From positions 301,822 through 365,821 of the forward strand of contig CAVSLM010000011.1 of the NCBI GenBank assembly GCA_963728895.1: DNA of 64,000 nt, in the 5' to 3' direction. Of this stretch, positions 25,641 through 34,998 are shown piece by piece. The translations under genes were made by a program, and so were the position numbers. The stretch comes from CAVSLM01 sp963728895. Lineage in GTDB: Bacteria; Pseudomonadota; Gammaproteobacteria; JBBQDK01. The notes beneath the pieces are model-generated. The model worked only from the letters and a program-made list of their open reading frames with translations. It had not been told where the DNA came from and made no database searches. Each line of letters opens with the position of its first letter. The first letter of the stretch is position 1.

Positions 25641-26634
25641 GTTTGCGTGGCCGTGGTTGGGACTGTTGGTGCTGCTGCCGCTGGTGGCGCGTTTCCTGTG
25701 GCCATCGGCCAGGCGCGCGTCGCCTGCGGACCAGCAGCCGGTGCTGCTGCATCCGGCGCTGACGCGCCTGGACGGGGCGTTCGGCGCGGTGGCACCGGGT
25801 CTGCCCGCCGGCCAGTCGATGCAGCTGCTGCTTCGCAGCCTGCTGTGGGGCATGCTGGTGCTGGCGATGATGCAGCCGCAGTGGCTGCAGCAGCACAAGC
25901 GGGTCATCAGCCGAGGCTATGACCTGATGCTGGCGATTGACGCCTCCCGCTCCATGGAGGCGCTGGACTTCACCGTCGACGGCCAGCGTGTGACGCGCAT
26001 GGCAGTGGTCAAGGGCGTGGCCGGACGCTTCATCGATCAACGCCAGGGCGATCGCATTGGCCTGGTGCTGTTCGGCGACAGCGCCTTCGTCCAGTCGCCG
26101 CTCACGCTCGATGCCGGTGCGGCGCGGGCCATGCTCGACAACGTGGTGACACGCATGGCGGGTGACGGCACGGCAATCGGCGATGCCATCGGACTGGCAG
26201 TGAAAAAACTGCGGGAGCGCCCGGAGGGTTCGCGCGTGCTGATCCTGGTCACCGACGGCGAAAACACCGCAGGGACCCTGCCCCCGGTGGAGGCAGCGCG
26301 CCTGGCCGCGCAGTATCACATCCGCATCTACACCATCGGTGTCGGAAGCAAGGGTCTGGTGCCCTTCATGGAAAACGGCGAGATGACCATGACGCGCATG
26401 GAGATCGACGAGGATCTGCTGCGGGAGATCTCGGCGCGCACCGGCGGTGCCTATTTCCGCGCTACCGACACTCAGGCGCTGGAAAAGATCTATCGCGACA
26501 TCAATGAGCTCGAGCGCACCGAAGCCGAAACCCGCAGCGTAATGGTGCCGGAGCCCCTGTACCGCTGGCCGCTCGCCCTGGCGCTGGTAGTGCTGCTCGC
26601 GCTGGCGCTGCTGTCGCGCCGCGTGCGGGCCTGA
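25633..26634 (+). CDS. VWA-domain membrane protein, BatA-like
   Basis: 333 residues. N-terminal membrane segments at ~4-22 and ~65-82, a periplasmic/cytosolic von Willebrand A domain with MIDAS DASRS at 103-107, and a C-terminal helix at ~311-328. The MIDAS metal site is the proposed partner of MoxR. GTG start at 25633 overlaps the DUF4381 gene; this gives a membrane-inserted N-terminus FRFAWPWLGLLVLLPLV as in the family. Confidence 0.93.
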   Translation: MFRFAWPWLGLLVLLPLVARFLWPSARRASPADQQPVLLHPALTRLDGAFGAVAPGLPAGQSMQLLLRSLLWGMLVLAMMQPQWLQQHKRVISRGYDLMLAIDASRSMEALDFTVDGQRVTRMAVVKGVAGRFIDQRQGDRIGLVLFGDSAFVQSPLTLDAGAARAMLDNVVTRMAGDGTAIGDAIGLAVKKLRERPEGSRVLILVTDGENTAGTLPPVEAARLAAQYHIRIYTIGVGSKGLVPFMENGEMTMTRMEIDEDLLREISARTGGAYFRATDTQALEKIYRDINELERTEAETRSVMVPEPLYRWPLALALVVLLALALLSRRVRA

Positions 26635-26678
26635 CTCGATGAAAGCAGGGCGCCTGGGGCGCCCAATGGAACGGGACG

Positions 26679-27704
26679 ATGGCAACTGAAGAATTCGGAT
26701 TGCACCTGGCGCAGCCGGCGTGGCTGTGGGCGCTGGGGGTGCTCGTGGTGCTTTGGCTCTGGCCACGCGCCCGGGCGCGCCTGCGCGCCTCCGAACGACT
26801 GCGCCGCTACGCCGACGCCGCTCTGCTCCCCCATCTGCTGACCCAGGGCCAGCTCAGCGCGCGCAGCGACTGGCGCCGGCTCCTGGTCTGGTCGGCGCTC
26901 TGGAGCTTCGGTGTGCTGGCCATGGCCGGTCCGCGCTGGGATTACACCGACATGGATCTCTACCAGCCGGGCTCCGACCTGGTGATCCTGCTCGACCTGT
27001 CCCGTTCCATGAACGTCAGCGACGTGAAGCCCTCGCGCCTTGCCCGTGCACGGCAGGAGATCGAAGATCTGCTGAACGCCGGCGCCAGCGTGCGGATTGG
27101 CGTGGTCGCCTTCGCCACCGTGGCGCATGTGGTGGCGCCCATCACCGACGACACCGAGACCATCCGGCACCTGCTGCCGTCCCTTACTACCGACCTGGTG
27201 AGCATGCCCGGCAGCCGGGTGTCGACGGCACTGGACCGGGCGCAACGCCTGCTGTCGGGGCAGCCGCCCGGCAGCGCACAGTCGATGCTGCTGATCAGCG
27301 ACGGGGATTTCGCCGAGCCCGGTCTGATCGACGAGGTCAAGAAGCTGCGCCAGGACGGGTTGCGCCTGCACGTGCTGGGTGTCGGCACCCAAACCGGCAG
27401 CCTCGTGCCCGGACCTCGCGGCCAGCTGCTGCAGGATGCCACCGGGCGCGGCATCGTGTCGCGGCTGGACGAGAAGGGGCTGCAAGCGCTCGCCGCAGCG
27501 GGTGGCGGTGTGTACGAGCGTGCCGATTTCCGCGACGACGACACCCGCGCCATCCTCGCCCAAGTGGTAAAGGACGCGCCGAACCGTGCGATCAAGCAGG
27601 GTCGCCTGCGTGTGTGGAACGAGCGCTATTACCTGGCCGTGGTGGCCATGCTGCTGTTGCTGCTGCCCTCGTTCCGGCGCACCCGGCGCGCGGTACGGCT
27701 ATGA
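26679..27704 (+). CDS. VWA-domain membrane protein, BatB-like
   Basis: 341 residues. Same layout as the preceding gene: N-terminal helices (~13-29, ~68-84), VWA domain with MIDAS DLSRS at 106-110, and a C-terminal helix (YYLAVVAMLLLLLPSF) ending in a basic tail. The two are probably old paralogues. ATG at 26679; its TGA overlaps the next gene (ATGA). Confidence 0.93.
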   Translation: MATEEFGLHLAQPAWLWALGVLVVLWLWPRARARLRASERLRRYADAALLPHLLTQGQLSARSDWRRLLVWSALWSFGVLAMAGPRWDYTDMDLYQPGSDLVILLDLSRSMNVSDVKPSRLARARQEIEDLLNAGASVRIGVVAFATVAHVVAPITDDTETIRHLLPSLTTDLVSMPGSRVSTALDRAQRLLSGQPPGSAQSMLLISDGDFAEPGLIDEVKKLRQDGLRLHVLGVGTQTGSLVPGPRGQLLQDATGRGIVSRLDEKGLQALAAAGGGVYERADFRDDDTRAILAQVVKDAPNRAIKQGRLRVWNERYYLAVVAMLLLLLPSFRRTRRAVRL

Positions 27705-29881
27705 CGGGGAAATCGATGCAACCGATCCTAGACCGGCGCTCGCGCGCCTCCGTGCATGCGTGCCAGAGCGCGCTTCTGGGAGTGTTGCTGGCGACGCTCG
27801 GCGTCGCGCACGGCGACTGGTTCCAGACCGATGAACAGCGCGCCATGGACGCGTTCGAGCACGGCGACTTCAATACGGCAGCCAGGGAGTTCACCGACGA
27901 GTACCGGCGCGGCGTCGCTCTCTATCGTGCCGGACGTTACGAAGAGGCGGCCGACGCATTCCGCGCCGTGAAGCGGCCCGACGTGCAGGACGACGCGCTA
28001 TACAACCTCGGCAACGTGCGCTTCCAGCTGCGCGACTACGCGGGCGCCGCGCAAGCCTACGAAGAGGTATTGAGGCGCAAGCCCGAAGCCGATGACGCGC
28101 GTCACAACCTCGAGCTGGTGCGGGTCAAGCTGGGATTGCCTTTGCAGTGGCAGAAGGAAAAGAAGCCTGAGGAGGACGCGCGCAGTCGAAAGGCTCAGCA
28201 GTTGGCGCAGAACGATGCCTCCGCCGGCCAGCGGCGCCAGGACCAGCAGCGCGAGCGTGCTGCCGAGCAAACGGCGGCCGGCCTTTCGGATCAACAGCAG
28301 GCGCAGGAGACGAAACGACAGGCGGCGCGCGAGGAGCAGTCCCGGCAGGAGGAACGCTCGCAGCAGGCACAGGACCGGAAGTCTCAGCAACAACAACAGT
28401 CCTCGCACGAGCAACAGGCGCGGAACGAGCAATCGCAGGATCAGCAACAGCAGTCGCAGAAGTCCAAGGATCAGCAACAGCAATCGCAGAATTCCAAGGA
28501 TCAGCAACAGCAGTCCAAAGACCAGCAGCAGTCCCAGGACCAGCAACAGTCGCAGGACCAGCAGCAGTCGCAGGACCAGCAGCAGTCGCAGGACCAGCAG
28601 CAGTCGCAGGACCAGCAGCAGTCCAGGACAGCAGAGGTTCCGAAGGCCAGGACTCAGCAGCAACAGCAAGGCTCGCAGCAGTCGCAGGACCAACAGAGCT
28701 CGCAAGGCTCGCAGCAGTCACAGGACCAACAGGGCTCGCAAGGCTCGCAGCAGTCGCAGGACCAACAGAGCTCGCAAGGCTCGCAGCAGTCGCAGGACCA
28801 ACAGGGCTCGCAAGCCTCGCAGCAGGACCAGTCCGCGGATCAGCAACAGAGCGGCGGGCAGGACGGCCGGCAGCAGCAGGGCAGCGGGTCCGGCTCGCAG
28901 CAGGCCGATTCCCAGGAGGGTGGCGAAGAGCCGGTTGGCCAGGGCGATGAGCAGACCCGCGAGTCCGGCACCCGGCAGGGCGGTGATCAGGCTGCGGCGC
29001 AGGGAGGCGATCAGGCAGGCGAACAGTCCGGATCACGGCCGGGTGATCAACAGAGCGGTCAGTCCGCCACCGGCCAGAGTGACCAGGCCGGTCAGGGTCA
29101 GGACGCACGCAGCGCACAGGAAACCGGCAGCGGGGGTCACGACACCCGTCAGGACCAGCGCGGCAGCGAGGCCGATCAGCGCCGCGACGACGGATCCGGT
29201 GGTCGGGAGCAGCGCGAGGACGCCGATGCCGGCGGCCAGCGCGAGGCGAGCCGTGATCAGGGCGACGCCCGTGGCCAAGACGGTAGCCAAGGTACGGCGC
29301 AGGATCAGGCGAGCGCCGAGGCGCAGCGTGCAGGCGACCGGTCATTGCAATCCGAGGCGGGTTCGCACAACGACGCGGATGGCGGTGAGCAGCGTAGCCT
29401 CGAGCAGGCACGCGGCGCCGGAGACGAGCAGGGCGAGGATCGGGGCGGGCAGCGCGAGCAGGCTGGCGATAAAGGTGGCGAGGGTGGCGATATGGAAACC
29501 GCGCAGCAGCAGCGCGGGGCCGGGCAGCGCGAAGGCGAGGGCCGGCCGGGCCGCGACAGGAACGCCCCGCAGCGTCCCATGCCCGGCGGCCCCGGTCCCG
29601 GTCCGCAGCGCGACATGCCCCTCGACAGCACGCAGAGCGAGGCGGTCGCGCGCTTCGATCAGCTGGGCAGTCCCGGCACCGAGGGCAACGCAGGCGACCA
29701 GGCGGGACCGGGTGGCATGGAGTCGCGCCAGGGCGGCGCAGGCATTGCCGAAGCCGTCGTCGAGCGCTGGCTGAGCCGTGTCGAGGGAGATCCCGGGCGG
29801 CTGCTGCGCAATCAGTTCCTGGTGGAGGAGCAGCGCGCGACGTCCGGCGCACGTGGATATATCGAGGCACGCCCATGGTGA
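27701..29881 (+). CDS. BatC-like TPR protein with very long Gln/Ser-rich region
   Basis: 726 residues. A hydrophobic N-terminal segment at ~23-38 is a signal or anchor. TPR repeats occupy ~50-135 (GVALYRAGRYEEAADAF, ALYNLGNVRFQLRDYAGAA). Residues ~150-690 are low complexity, rich in Gln, Ser, Asp, Gly and Arg, with two tandem DNA repeats. The end returns to the family-typical VERWLSRVEGDPGRLLRNQF. Conserved ends show it is one gene; the middle is far longer than in most BatC proteins. ATG 27701 overlaps the batB stop; the 3' end overlaps batD by 7 nt. Confidence 0.9.
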   Translation: MTGKSMQPILDRRSRASVHACQSALLGVLLATLGVAHGDWFQTDEQRAMDAFEHGDFNTAAREFTDEYRRGVALYRAGRYEEAADAFRAVKRPDVQDDALYNLGNVRFQLRDYAGAAQAYEEVLRRKPEADDARHNLELVRVKLGLPLQWQKEKKPEEDARSRKAQQLAQNDASAGQRRQDQQRERAAEQTAAGLSDQQQAQETKRQAAREEQSRQEERSQQAQDRKSQQQQQSSHEQQARNEQSQDQQQQSQKSKDQQQQSQNSKDQQQQSKDQQQSQDQQQSQDQQQSQDQQQSQDQQQSQDQQQSRTAEVPKARTQQQQQGSQQSQDQQSSQGSQQSQDQQGSQGSQQSQDQQSSQGSQQSQDQQGSQASQQDQSADQQQSGGQDGRQQQGSGSGSQQADSQEGGEEPVGQGDEQTRESGTRQGGDQAAAQGGDQAGEQSGSRPGDQQSGQSATGQSDQAGQGQDARSAQETGSGGHDTRQDQRGSEADQRRDDGSGGREQREDADAGGQREASRDQGDARGQDGSQGTAQDQASAEAQRAGDRSLQSEAGSHNDADGGEQRSLEQARGAGDEQGEDRGGQREQAGDKGGEGGDMETAQQQRGAGQREGEGRPGRDRNAPQRPMPGGPGPGPQRDMPLDSTQSEAVARFDQLGSPGTEGNAGDQAGPGGMESRQGGAGIAEAVVERWLSRVEGDPGRLLRNQFLVEEQRATSGARGYIEARPW
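28520..28627. repeat. 18-bp tandem repeat, six copies, in batC
   Basis: Unit GACCAGCAGCAGTCGCAG, encoding Asp-Gln-Gln-Gln-Ser-Gln, repeated six times with few mismatches; the last copy is imperfect. Copy number is likely variable between strains and hard to assemble. Confidence 0.85.
28670..28813. repeat. 36-bp tandem repeat, four copies, in batC
   Basis: Unit begins GGCTCGCAGCAGTCGCAGG and ends CTCGCAA; four copies in register, encoding Gly-Ser-Gln-Gln-Ser-Gln-Asp-Gln-Gln-(Ser/Gly)-Ser-Gln. Copies alternate AGAGCTC/AGGGCTC, suggesting duplication of a 72-bp pair. Confidence 0.85.
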
Positions 29882-31458
29882 TGAAGCGGAGATGGAGGAA
29901 TCCTGGAATCGGAGGGCTGTTGCAAGCCGCATGCATGCTGGCGGCGCTGGCCACGGTCACGGCGCACGCGGCGGAAAGGACCTGGGTAGAGACCCTGCCC
30001 AGCGAGTCCTCGCCCTACGTGAATCAGACCATCGTCCTGACGCTGCGCATCCACAGTTACGACGACCTTGCTGTCGTCGATCCGGTGAAGCCGAACATTC
30101 TCGGTGCAGCGACCGAGCAGCTCGACGGACCCATTACCGGCTACCAGAACCGCGGCTCGCAGCGCGAAAGCGTCACCGACTTCCGCTACGCGGTGACCCC
30201 GATCACCTCGGGCACCCTCGATGTTCCGCCGGTGCGGGTACGCGTGCGTTATGCCGAGGGCCGTTCCCCCTCCTCTTGGAATCCCTACGGGCAAGGCTAC
30301 AACTACAACCCGTGGGGCGGCGGTACCAACGCCCAGCAACTGCCCGCCCAGCAATCGCAGAGCACCACTCAGGACCTCGCGAGTCAGCCTGCCACCCTGC
30401 AGGTTCGTGCCCCGGCGACTCCGGTGCAGCCCTGGCTGCCGCTGCAGGGACTGGAAATGGATTGCCAGGCGGTGGCCGGCGGCAAGGTGCACGTGGGCGA
30501 GCCGGTGACGGTCGGCTGCGTGCTGAGTGCGGCGGGCGCCGGGGGGGAGGCGTTGCCGTCCATCGCCGCGGCGTTCAACAGCCCGGACTTCAAGGTCTAT
30601 CCCGACCAACCCCAGACCGAGCAGCGTGTCTCTCGCGACGGTGCCACCGTGCTCGGGCGGCGCGTGGAAAGCTACACCCTCATCCCCCAGCACGGCGGCA
30701 CGCTCGATCTGCCCTCGGTGCGCGTAACGTGGTTCGACCTGCGGCGCGGTCGCCAGACCTACACCGACTGGACGCCGCCGCCGGTGCGTGTCTTCGGTGG
30801 CGAGGCGGATACCGGCGATACCGCGACGCCCGGCAAACGCAGCATCTTTGACATCCAGTATCTGGCGTTCTGGCTGCCGGCGCTGGTGATGGGTGTGTTC
30901 TACCTGGGCTGGTGGATTGGTACCGGCTGTCCCGGCGTGAAGGGCGGCTGCCGGCTGCTGCGCCAGCGCGTAAGCGGCCTGTCCGGTCGTGCCGCGGCCA
31001 GTCTCGCGCGCCTGTTGCCGGCGCGTTTTGCCGCCGCCGTGCGCGCCAAGGTCCACGCGGTTCTGCCCCAGGGCGCGGTGGCCCGTTTGGGTGCATCGCT
31101 GCGGCGACTGCTGCCGGCTCCGCTGCGCATCAGCCTGCTGATGCGCCGGATCGACGCGGCGCCGGACGCCGCCGCCGCCGCGCTGCTGCTGCAGACCTAC
31201 GCTCACCGCTATTTGGGCACGGCGGTGCGTGTGCCGCTCACGCGCGTCGCGCGCGCCCTCGCGCTGGCGCACCGAGACCTGGATGGTCCCGCGCTGCTCG
31301 CACTCATGGAGCGCCTGGAGCATTCGCTGTACGGGCCGCAGACACTGGATCTCGACGACTGGGTGCTGGAGCTGCGCGAGTATCTGCGTCCCCGGCTCGC
31401 GTGGCGCGGGCCTCGCGCGTCGACTGCCGTGGCCGGCCTGCCGCAGCTCAATCCCTGA
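29875..31458 (+). CDS. BatD-like protein
   Basis: 527 residues. Signal peptide at 1-33 (cleavage near AHA-AE). Periplasmic beta-sandwich regions follow, beginning WVETLPSESSPYVNQTIVLT, a typical BatD opening. One transmembrane helix at ~330-349 (LAFWLPALVMGVFYLGWWIG), then a basic cytoplasmic helical tail of ~160 residues. BatD is the last gene of the MoxR/Bat operon; homologues were linked to aerotolerance in Bacteroides and to envelope stress elsewhere. Overlaps batC by 7 nt. GTG/ATG alternatives two codons downstream are possible. Confidence 0.92.
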   Translation: MVMKRRWRNPGIGGLLQAACMLAALATVTAHAAERTWVETLPSESSPYVNQTIVLTLRIHSYDDLAVVDPVKPNILGAATEQLDGPITGYQNRGSQRESVTDFRYAVTPITSGTLDVPPVRVRVRYAEGRSPSSWNPYGQGYNYNPWGGGTNAQQLPAQQSQSTTQDLASQPATLQVRAPATPVQPWLPLQGLEMDCQAVAGGKVHVGEPVTVGCVLSAAGAGGEALPSIAAAFNSPDFKVYPDQPQTEQRVSRDGATVLGRRVESYTLIPQHGGTLDLPSVRVTWFDLRRGRQTYTDWTPPPVRVFGGEADTGDTATPGKRSIFDIQYLAFWLPALVMGVFYLGWWIGTGCPGVKGGCRLLRQRVSGLSGRAAASLARLLPARFAAAVRAKVHAVLPQGAVARLGASLRRLLPAPLRISLLMRRIDAAPDAAAAALLLQTYAHRYLGTAVRVPLTRVARALALAHRDLDGPALLALMERLEHSLYGPQTLDLDDWVLELREYLRPRLAWRGPRASTAVAGLPQLNP

Positions 31459-31501
31459 GCGGGCGGGCAAGGCGGGATTACACGCCGCGGCGGGGCAGCA
31501 G

Positions 31502-31530
31502 TTGACACACCCAACCCACTCTCGCAAAAT
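31502..31530 (+). promoter_or_regulatory. Sigma70 promoter of the tRNA-tuf operon
   Basis: TTGACA (31502-31507), 17-nt spacer, CAAAAT (31525-31530). The start of transcription would be near 31537, ten nt before tRNA-Tyr. A strong -35 and close distance to the first tRNA fit a stable-RNA promoter. Confidence 0.75.
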
Positions 31531-31547
31531 ACACCGCTTGATTTCGC

Positions 31548-31632
31548 GGAGGGGTTCCCGAGCGGTCAAAGGGATCAGACTGTAAATCTGACGGCTCAGC
31601 CTTCGGAGGTTCGAATCCTCCCCCCTCCACCA
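31548..31632 (+). tRNA. tRNA-Tyr (GTA)
   Basis: 85 nt including encoded CCA. Acceptor stem GGAGGGG/CCCCTCC, anticodon GTA at 31582-31584, long class-II variable arm, TTCGAATC T-loop. First of the Tyr-Gly-Thr series that precedes tuf, as in E. coli tyrU-glyT-thrT-tufB. Confidence 0.96.
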
Positions 31633-31858
31633 GCTTCAGGTGGTCTCCCGGGAGGATCCTCCCTTCCAAGTGAGCTCGAAGACCCGAGCGGACCGAAGGT
31701 TCCGCCGGGCGGTTTGTTGTTCTGCGGTCCCGTACCGCATGGGGCGTGGCATTCGGCTCGGGGAATTCGACAGGCTTCGGGTGTAGCGCGGCTGGGTCGG
31801 AGCCGCACCTCGCGCCGCCCCGTCCGGCGCAACGGTGGGGCGAATCGTTACGACCAAG

Positions 31859-31932
<74 letters not shown>

Positions 31933-31977
31933 GCCTGGCAGCGCGCCTTCGGCGCCGGGTCCAGCACCGGAGAACAT

Positions 31978-32053
<76 letters not shown>

Positions 32054-32144
32054 TTCACCCGTGGTGGGCGCGGGTGCAGCGCTGCGAAATCGACGGCCGT
32101 CAGCGTAATGCGTAATCCTGATTAGCAGATTGGGGGAGCATCCG

Positions 32145-33335
32145 ATGTCCAAGGAAAAATTTCAGCGTACCAAGCCGCACGTGAACGTGGGAACGATCGG
32201 TCACGTGGACCATGGTAAGACGACGTTGACGGCGGCGCTGACGAAGGTGATGGCGGAGAAGCACGGTGGGGAGTTTCGGGCGTACGATTCGATTGACAAT
32301 GCGCCGGAGGAGCGTGCGCGCGGGATCACGATTGCGACGGCGCACGTGGAGTACCAGAGCGATGCGCGTCATTACGCGCACGTGGACTGTCCGGGGCATG
32401 CGGATTATGTGAAGAACATGATCACGGGTGCGGCGCAGATGGACGGGGCGATTCTGGTGGTGAGTGCGGCGGACGGTCCGATGCCGCAGACGCGCGAGCA
32501 CATTTTGCTGGCGCGTCAGGTGGGGGTTCCGTACATCGTGGTGTACATGAACAAGGCGGACATGGTGGACGATGCGGAGCTGCTGGAGCTGGTGGAGATG
32601 GAGGTACGGGATCTTCTGAACAGTTACCAGTTTCCGGGCGATGACACGCCGATCGTGGTGGGTTCGGCGCTGAAGGCGCTGGAGGGGGACACGAGCGAGA
32701 TCGGGGTGCCGTCGATTTTCAAGCTGATCGAGGCGATGGACAGTTACATTCCGGTGCCGGAGCGTCCGGTGGACCAGCCGTTTCTGATGCCGATCGAGGA
32801 TGTGTTTTCGATCTCGGGTCGCGGGACGGTGGTGACGGGGCGAGTGGAGCGTGGCAAGGTGAAGGTGGGCGAGGAGGTGGAGATTGTGGGGTTGCGTGCC
32901 ACGCAGAAGACCACCTGCACGGGCGTGGAGATGTTTCGCAAGCTGTTGGACGAGGGTGTGGCGGGAGACAACGTTGGGGTGCTGCTGCGCGGCACGAAGC
33001 GAGAGGACGTGGAGCGCGGGCAGGTGCTGTGCAAGCCGGGCTCGATCACGCCGCACACCAAGTTTGAGGCGGAGGTGTACGTGCTCTCGAAGGAGGAGGG
33101 TGGACGGCACACGCCGTTTTTCAACGGTTATCGGCCGCAGTTTTACTTTCGCACGACGGACGTGACGGGGGCGTGTGATCTTCCGGAGGGAGTGGAGATG
33201 GTGATGCCGGGGGACAACGTGAAGATGACGGTGAGTCTGATTGCGCCGATTGCGATGGAGGAGGGGCTGCGCTTTGCCATCCGCGAGGGTGGGCGCACCG
33301 TGGGCGCCGGTGTGGTCGCCAAGGTCATCGAGTAG
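32145..33335 (+). CDS. tuf: Elongation factor Tu, copy 1
   Basis: 396 residues; GTPase that delivers aminoacyl-tRNA to the ribosome. P-loop GHVDHGKT at 19-26, switch II DCPGHADYVKNM, NKAD for guanine. ATG at 32145 follows GGGGAG. Differs from copy 2 (48852) by a few silent bases and one residue (Gln7 here, Ala7 there). Codon use is G-ending (GCG, ACG, GTG, ATT, TTT), unlike the C-ending neighbours, except for the last ~25 codons. Confidence 0.98.
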   Translation: MSKEKFQRTKPHVNVGTIGHVDHGKTTLTAALTKVMAEKHGGEFRAYDSIDNAPEERARGITIATAHVEYQSDARHYAHVDCPGHADYVKNMITGAAQMDGAILVVSAADGPMPQTREHILLARQVGVPYIVVYMNKADMVDDAELLELVEMEVRDLLNSYQFPGDDTPIVVGSALKALEGDTSEIGVPSIFKLIEAMDSYIPVPERPVDQPFLMPIEDVFSISGRGTVVTGRVERGKVKVGEEVEIVGLRATQKTTCTGVEMFRKLLDEGVAGDNVGVLLRGTKREDVERGQVLCKPGSITPHTKFEAEVYVLSKEEGGRHTPFFNGYRPQFYFRTTDVTGACDLPEGVEMVMPGDNVKMTVSLIAPIAMEEGLRFAIREGGRTVGAGVVAKVIE

Positions 33336-33392
33336 CCGCGCGCGAGGCATCACGGAACCAACGGCGTCCCGCCGGGTCACACAACCGTTTAC

Positions 33393-33468
33393 AGGCCAGT
33401 AGCTCAATTGGCAGAGCGGCGGTCTCCAAAACCGCAGGTTGGGGGTTCGATTCCCTCCTGGCCTGCCA
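33393..33468 (+). tRNA. tRNA-Trp (CCA)
   Basis: 76 nt with encoded CCA. Acceptor stem AGGCCAG/CTGGCCT, anticodon CCA at 33426-33428, TTCGATTCC T-arm. Located between tuf and secE as in other gammaproteobacteria. Confidence 0.96.
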
Positions 33469-33562
33469 GTACAACGGCGGTGCAGCGCGGCCTTGGCCGC
33501 GACCCGAGACCGGCCAGGTATACAGGGCGCGGACCCATCGTGGTGACCGCCGCTTCTTGGAC

Positions 33563-33940
33563 ATGAATTCAAAAGTCGAAACGCAGACTTCCCGACTCGA
33601 TACCTTGAAGCTGGCGGTGGCGATCCTGCTGCTGCTGGCCGGGATCGTCGCGTTCTACTGGTTCGCCGATTACGCGGTGCTGGTCCGGGTGCTCGGACTG
33701 CTGGTGGTGGCCGGCATCGCAGTCGCCATCGGCTCGCAGACCGGGGTGGGGCGCGATGCCTTCGAGTTCCTGCGCCTCTCGCGCACCGAGGTGCGCAAGG
33801 TCGTGTGGCCCACCCGTACCGAGACCATACAGGCCACGCTGGCCGTGGTGGTGATGGTCATCCTGACCGGCATCGTGCTGTGGCTGCTGGACATGTTTCT
33901 ACTCTGGGCGGTGCAGTTGCTCACCGGGCAGGGAGGTTGA
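33563..33940 (+). CDS. secE: Preprotein translocase subunit SecE
   Basis: 125 residues with three membrane helices (~14-33, ~38-56, ~88-116), like E. coli SecE (127 aa). The cytoplasmic amphipathic segment carries RLSRTEVRKVVWPTRTET, the conserved SecY-clamping region. Part of the SecYEG channel. ATG at 33563; a TTG two codons upstream is possible. Four nt separate it from nusG. Confidence 0.95.
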   Translation: MNSKVETQTSRLDTLKLAVAILLLLAGIVAFYWFADYAVLVRVLGLLVVAGIAVAIGSQTGVGRDAFEFLRLSRTEVRKVVWPTRTETIQATLAVVVMVILTGIVLWLLDMFLLWAVQLLTGQGG

Positions 33941-33944
33941 GCAG

Positions 33945-34478
33945 ATGGCGATGCGATGGTACGTGGTGCACGCCTACTCGGGTTTCGAAAACCAGGTGAA
34001 GCGCTCGCTGCAGGAGCGCATCGAGCGCAGCGGGCTGCAGGAGCGCTTCGGCCAGATCCTGGTTCCGACGGAGGAAGTGGTCGAGATGCGCGAAGGCCAG
34101 AAGCGAAAGAGCGAGCGCAAGTTCTTTCCCGGCTACGTGCTGGTGCAGATGGACATGGACGAGGACACCTGGCACCTGGTGAAGGAAGTGCCCAAGGTGA
34201 TGGGTTTCATCGGTGGCTCCAGCGATCATCCGGCACCGATCACCGACCGGGAAGCCGAAGCCATTCTGCAGCGCGTCCAGGAAGGCGTCGACAAGCCGCG
34301 GCCCAAGGTGTTGTTCGAGCCTGGAGAGGTGGTCCGGGTCACCGATGGCCCGTTCAACGACTTCAACGGTGTCGTCGAGGAAGTCAATTACGAGAAAAGC
34401 AGGCTGCGGGTGGCGGTGCTGATTTTCGGCCGTTCGACGCCCGTCGAGCTGGAGTTCAGTCAGGTAGAGAAGGCCTGA
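33945..34478 (+). CDS. nusG: Transcription termination/antitermination factor NusG
   Basis: 177 residues. N-terminal NGN domain (RWYVVHAYSGFENQVKRSL, then KFFPGYVLVQMDMD) and C-terminal KOW domain from ~125 (FEPGEVVRVTDGPFNDFNG). Couples RNA polymerase to Rho or ribosomal S10. Immediately downstream of secE, 86 nt upstream of rplK. Confidence 0.97.
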   Translation: MAMRWYVVHAYSGFENQVKRSLQERIERSGLQERFGQILVPTEEVVEMREGQKRKSERKFFPGYVLVQMDMDEDTWHLVKEVPKVMGFIGGSSDHPAPITDREAEAILQRVQEGVDKPRPKVLFEPGEVVRVTDGPFNDFNGVVEEVNYEKSRLRVAVLIFGRSTPVELEFSQVEKA

Positions 34479-34564
34479 GCGGGGCGCCGGCGCGTATGCG
34501 CCGTGCCGCAGCCGCGGGCCGACATCGGGGAGCCGCGAGGCGCTAGCACCCACAGGAGCCCACT

Positions 34565-34996
34565 ATGGCGAAGAAGGTAACAGCGTACATCAAGCTACAG
34601 GTGAAGGCCGGGCAGGCCAACCCCAGCCCGCCCGTGGGGCCGGCGCTCGGCCAGCACGGCGTCAACATCATGGAGTTCTGCAAGGCGTTCAACGCCCAGA
34701 CCCAGAAGCTCGAGCAGGGCATGCCGATCCCGGTGGTGATCACGGTCTACAGCGACCGCAGCTTCACCTTCATCACCAAGACGCCCCCCGCCTCCATCCT
34801 GTTGAAGAAGGCCGCCGGTATCGAGTCCGGCAGCAAGATACCGAACCGCGACAAGGTGGGCAAGGTGACCCGCGCGCAGCTCGAGGAGATCGCCAACGCC
34901 AAGATGCCGGATCTGACCGCTGCCTCCATGGACGCGGCGCTGCGCACCATCGCCGGCAGTGCGCGCAGCATGGGCATCGAGACGGAGGAGATCTAG
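34565..34996 (+). CDS. rplK: Large ribosomal subunit protein uL11
   Basis: 143 residues, the normal length. Begins MAKKVTAYIKLQVKAGQANP and contains PPVGPALGQHGVNIMEFCKA. Binds 23S rRNA at the GTPase-associated centre and takes part in stringent-response sensing. AGGAG lies six nt before the ATG. Two nt from rplA, forming the L11-L1 pair. Confidence 0.98.
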   Translation: MAKKVTAYIKLQVKAGQANPSPPVGPALGQHGVNIMEFCKAFNAQTQKLEQGMPIPVVITVYSDRSFTFITKTPPASILLKKAAGIESGSKIPNRDKVGKVTRAQLEEIANAKMPDLTAASMDAALRTIAGSARSMGIETEEI

Positions 34997-34998
34997 CC

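Noticed and set aside
26720..27700. Upstream extension of the batC frame
   Set aside because: It overlaps batB in another frame and reads as Arg/Pro-rich noise; the ATG at 27701 is coupled to the batB stop.
28520..28813. CRISPR-like array
   Set aside because: The repeats are direct tandems without spacers, in frame within batC.
32100..33572. Long antisense frame over tuf copy 1 (and its twin over copy 2)
   Set aside because: Both copies of tuf are near identical, so the antisense frame is duplicated too; that is not evidence of coding.
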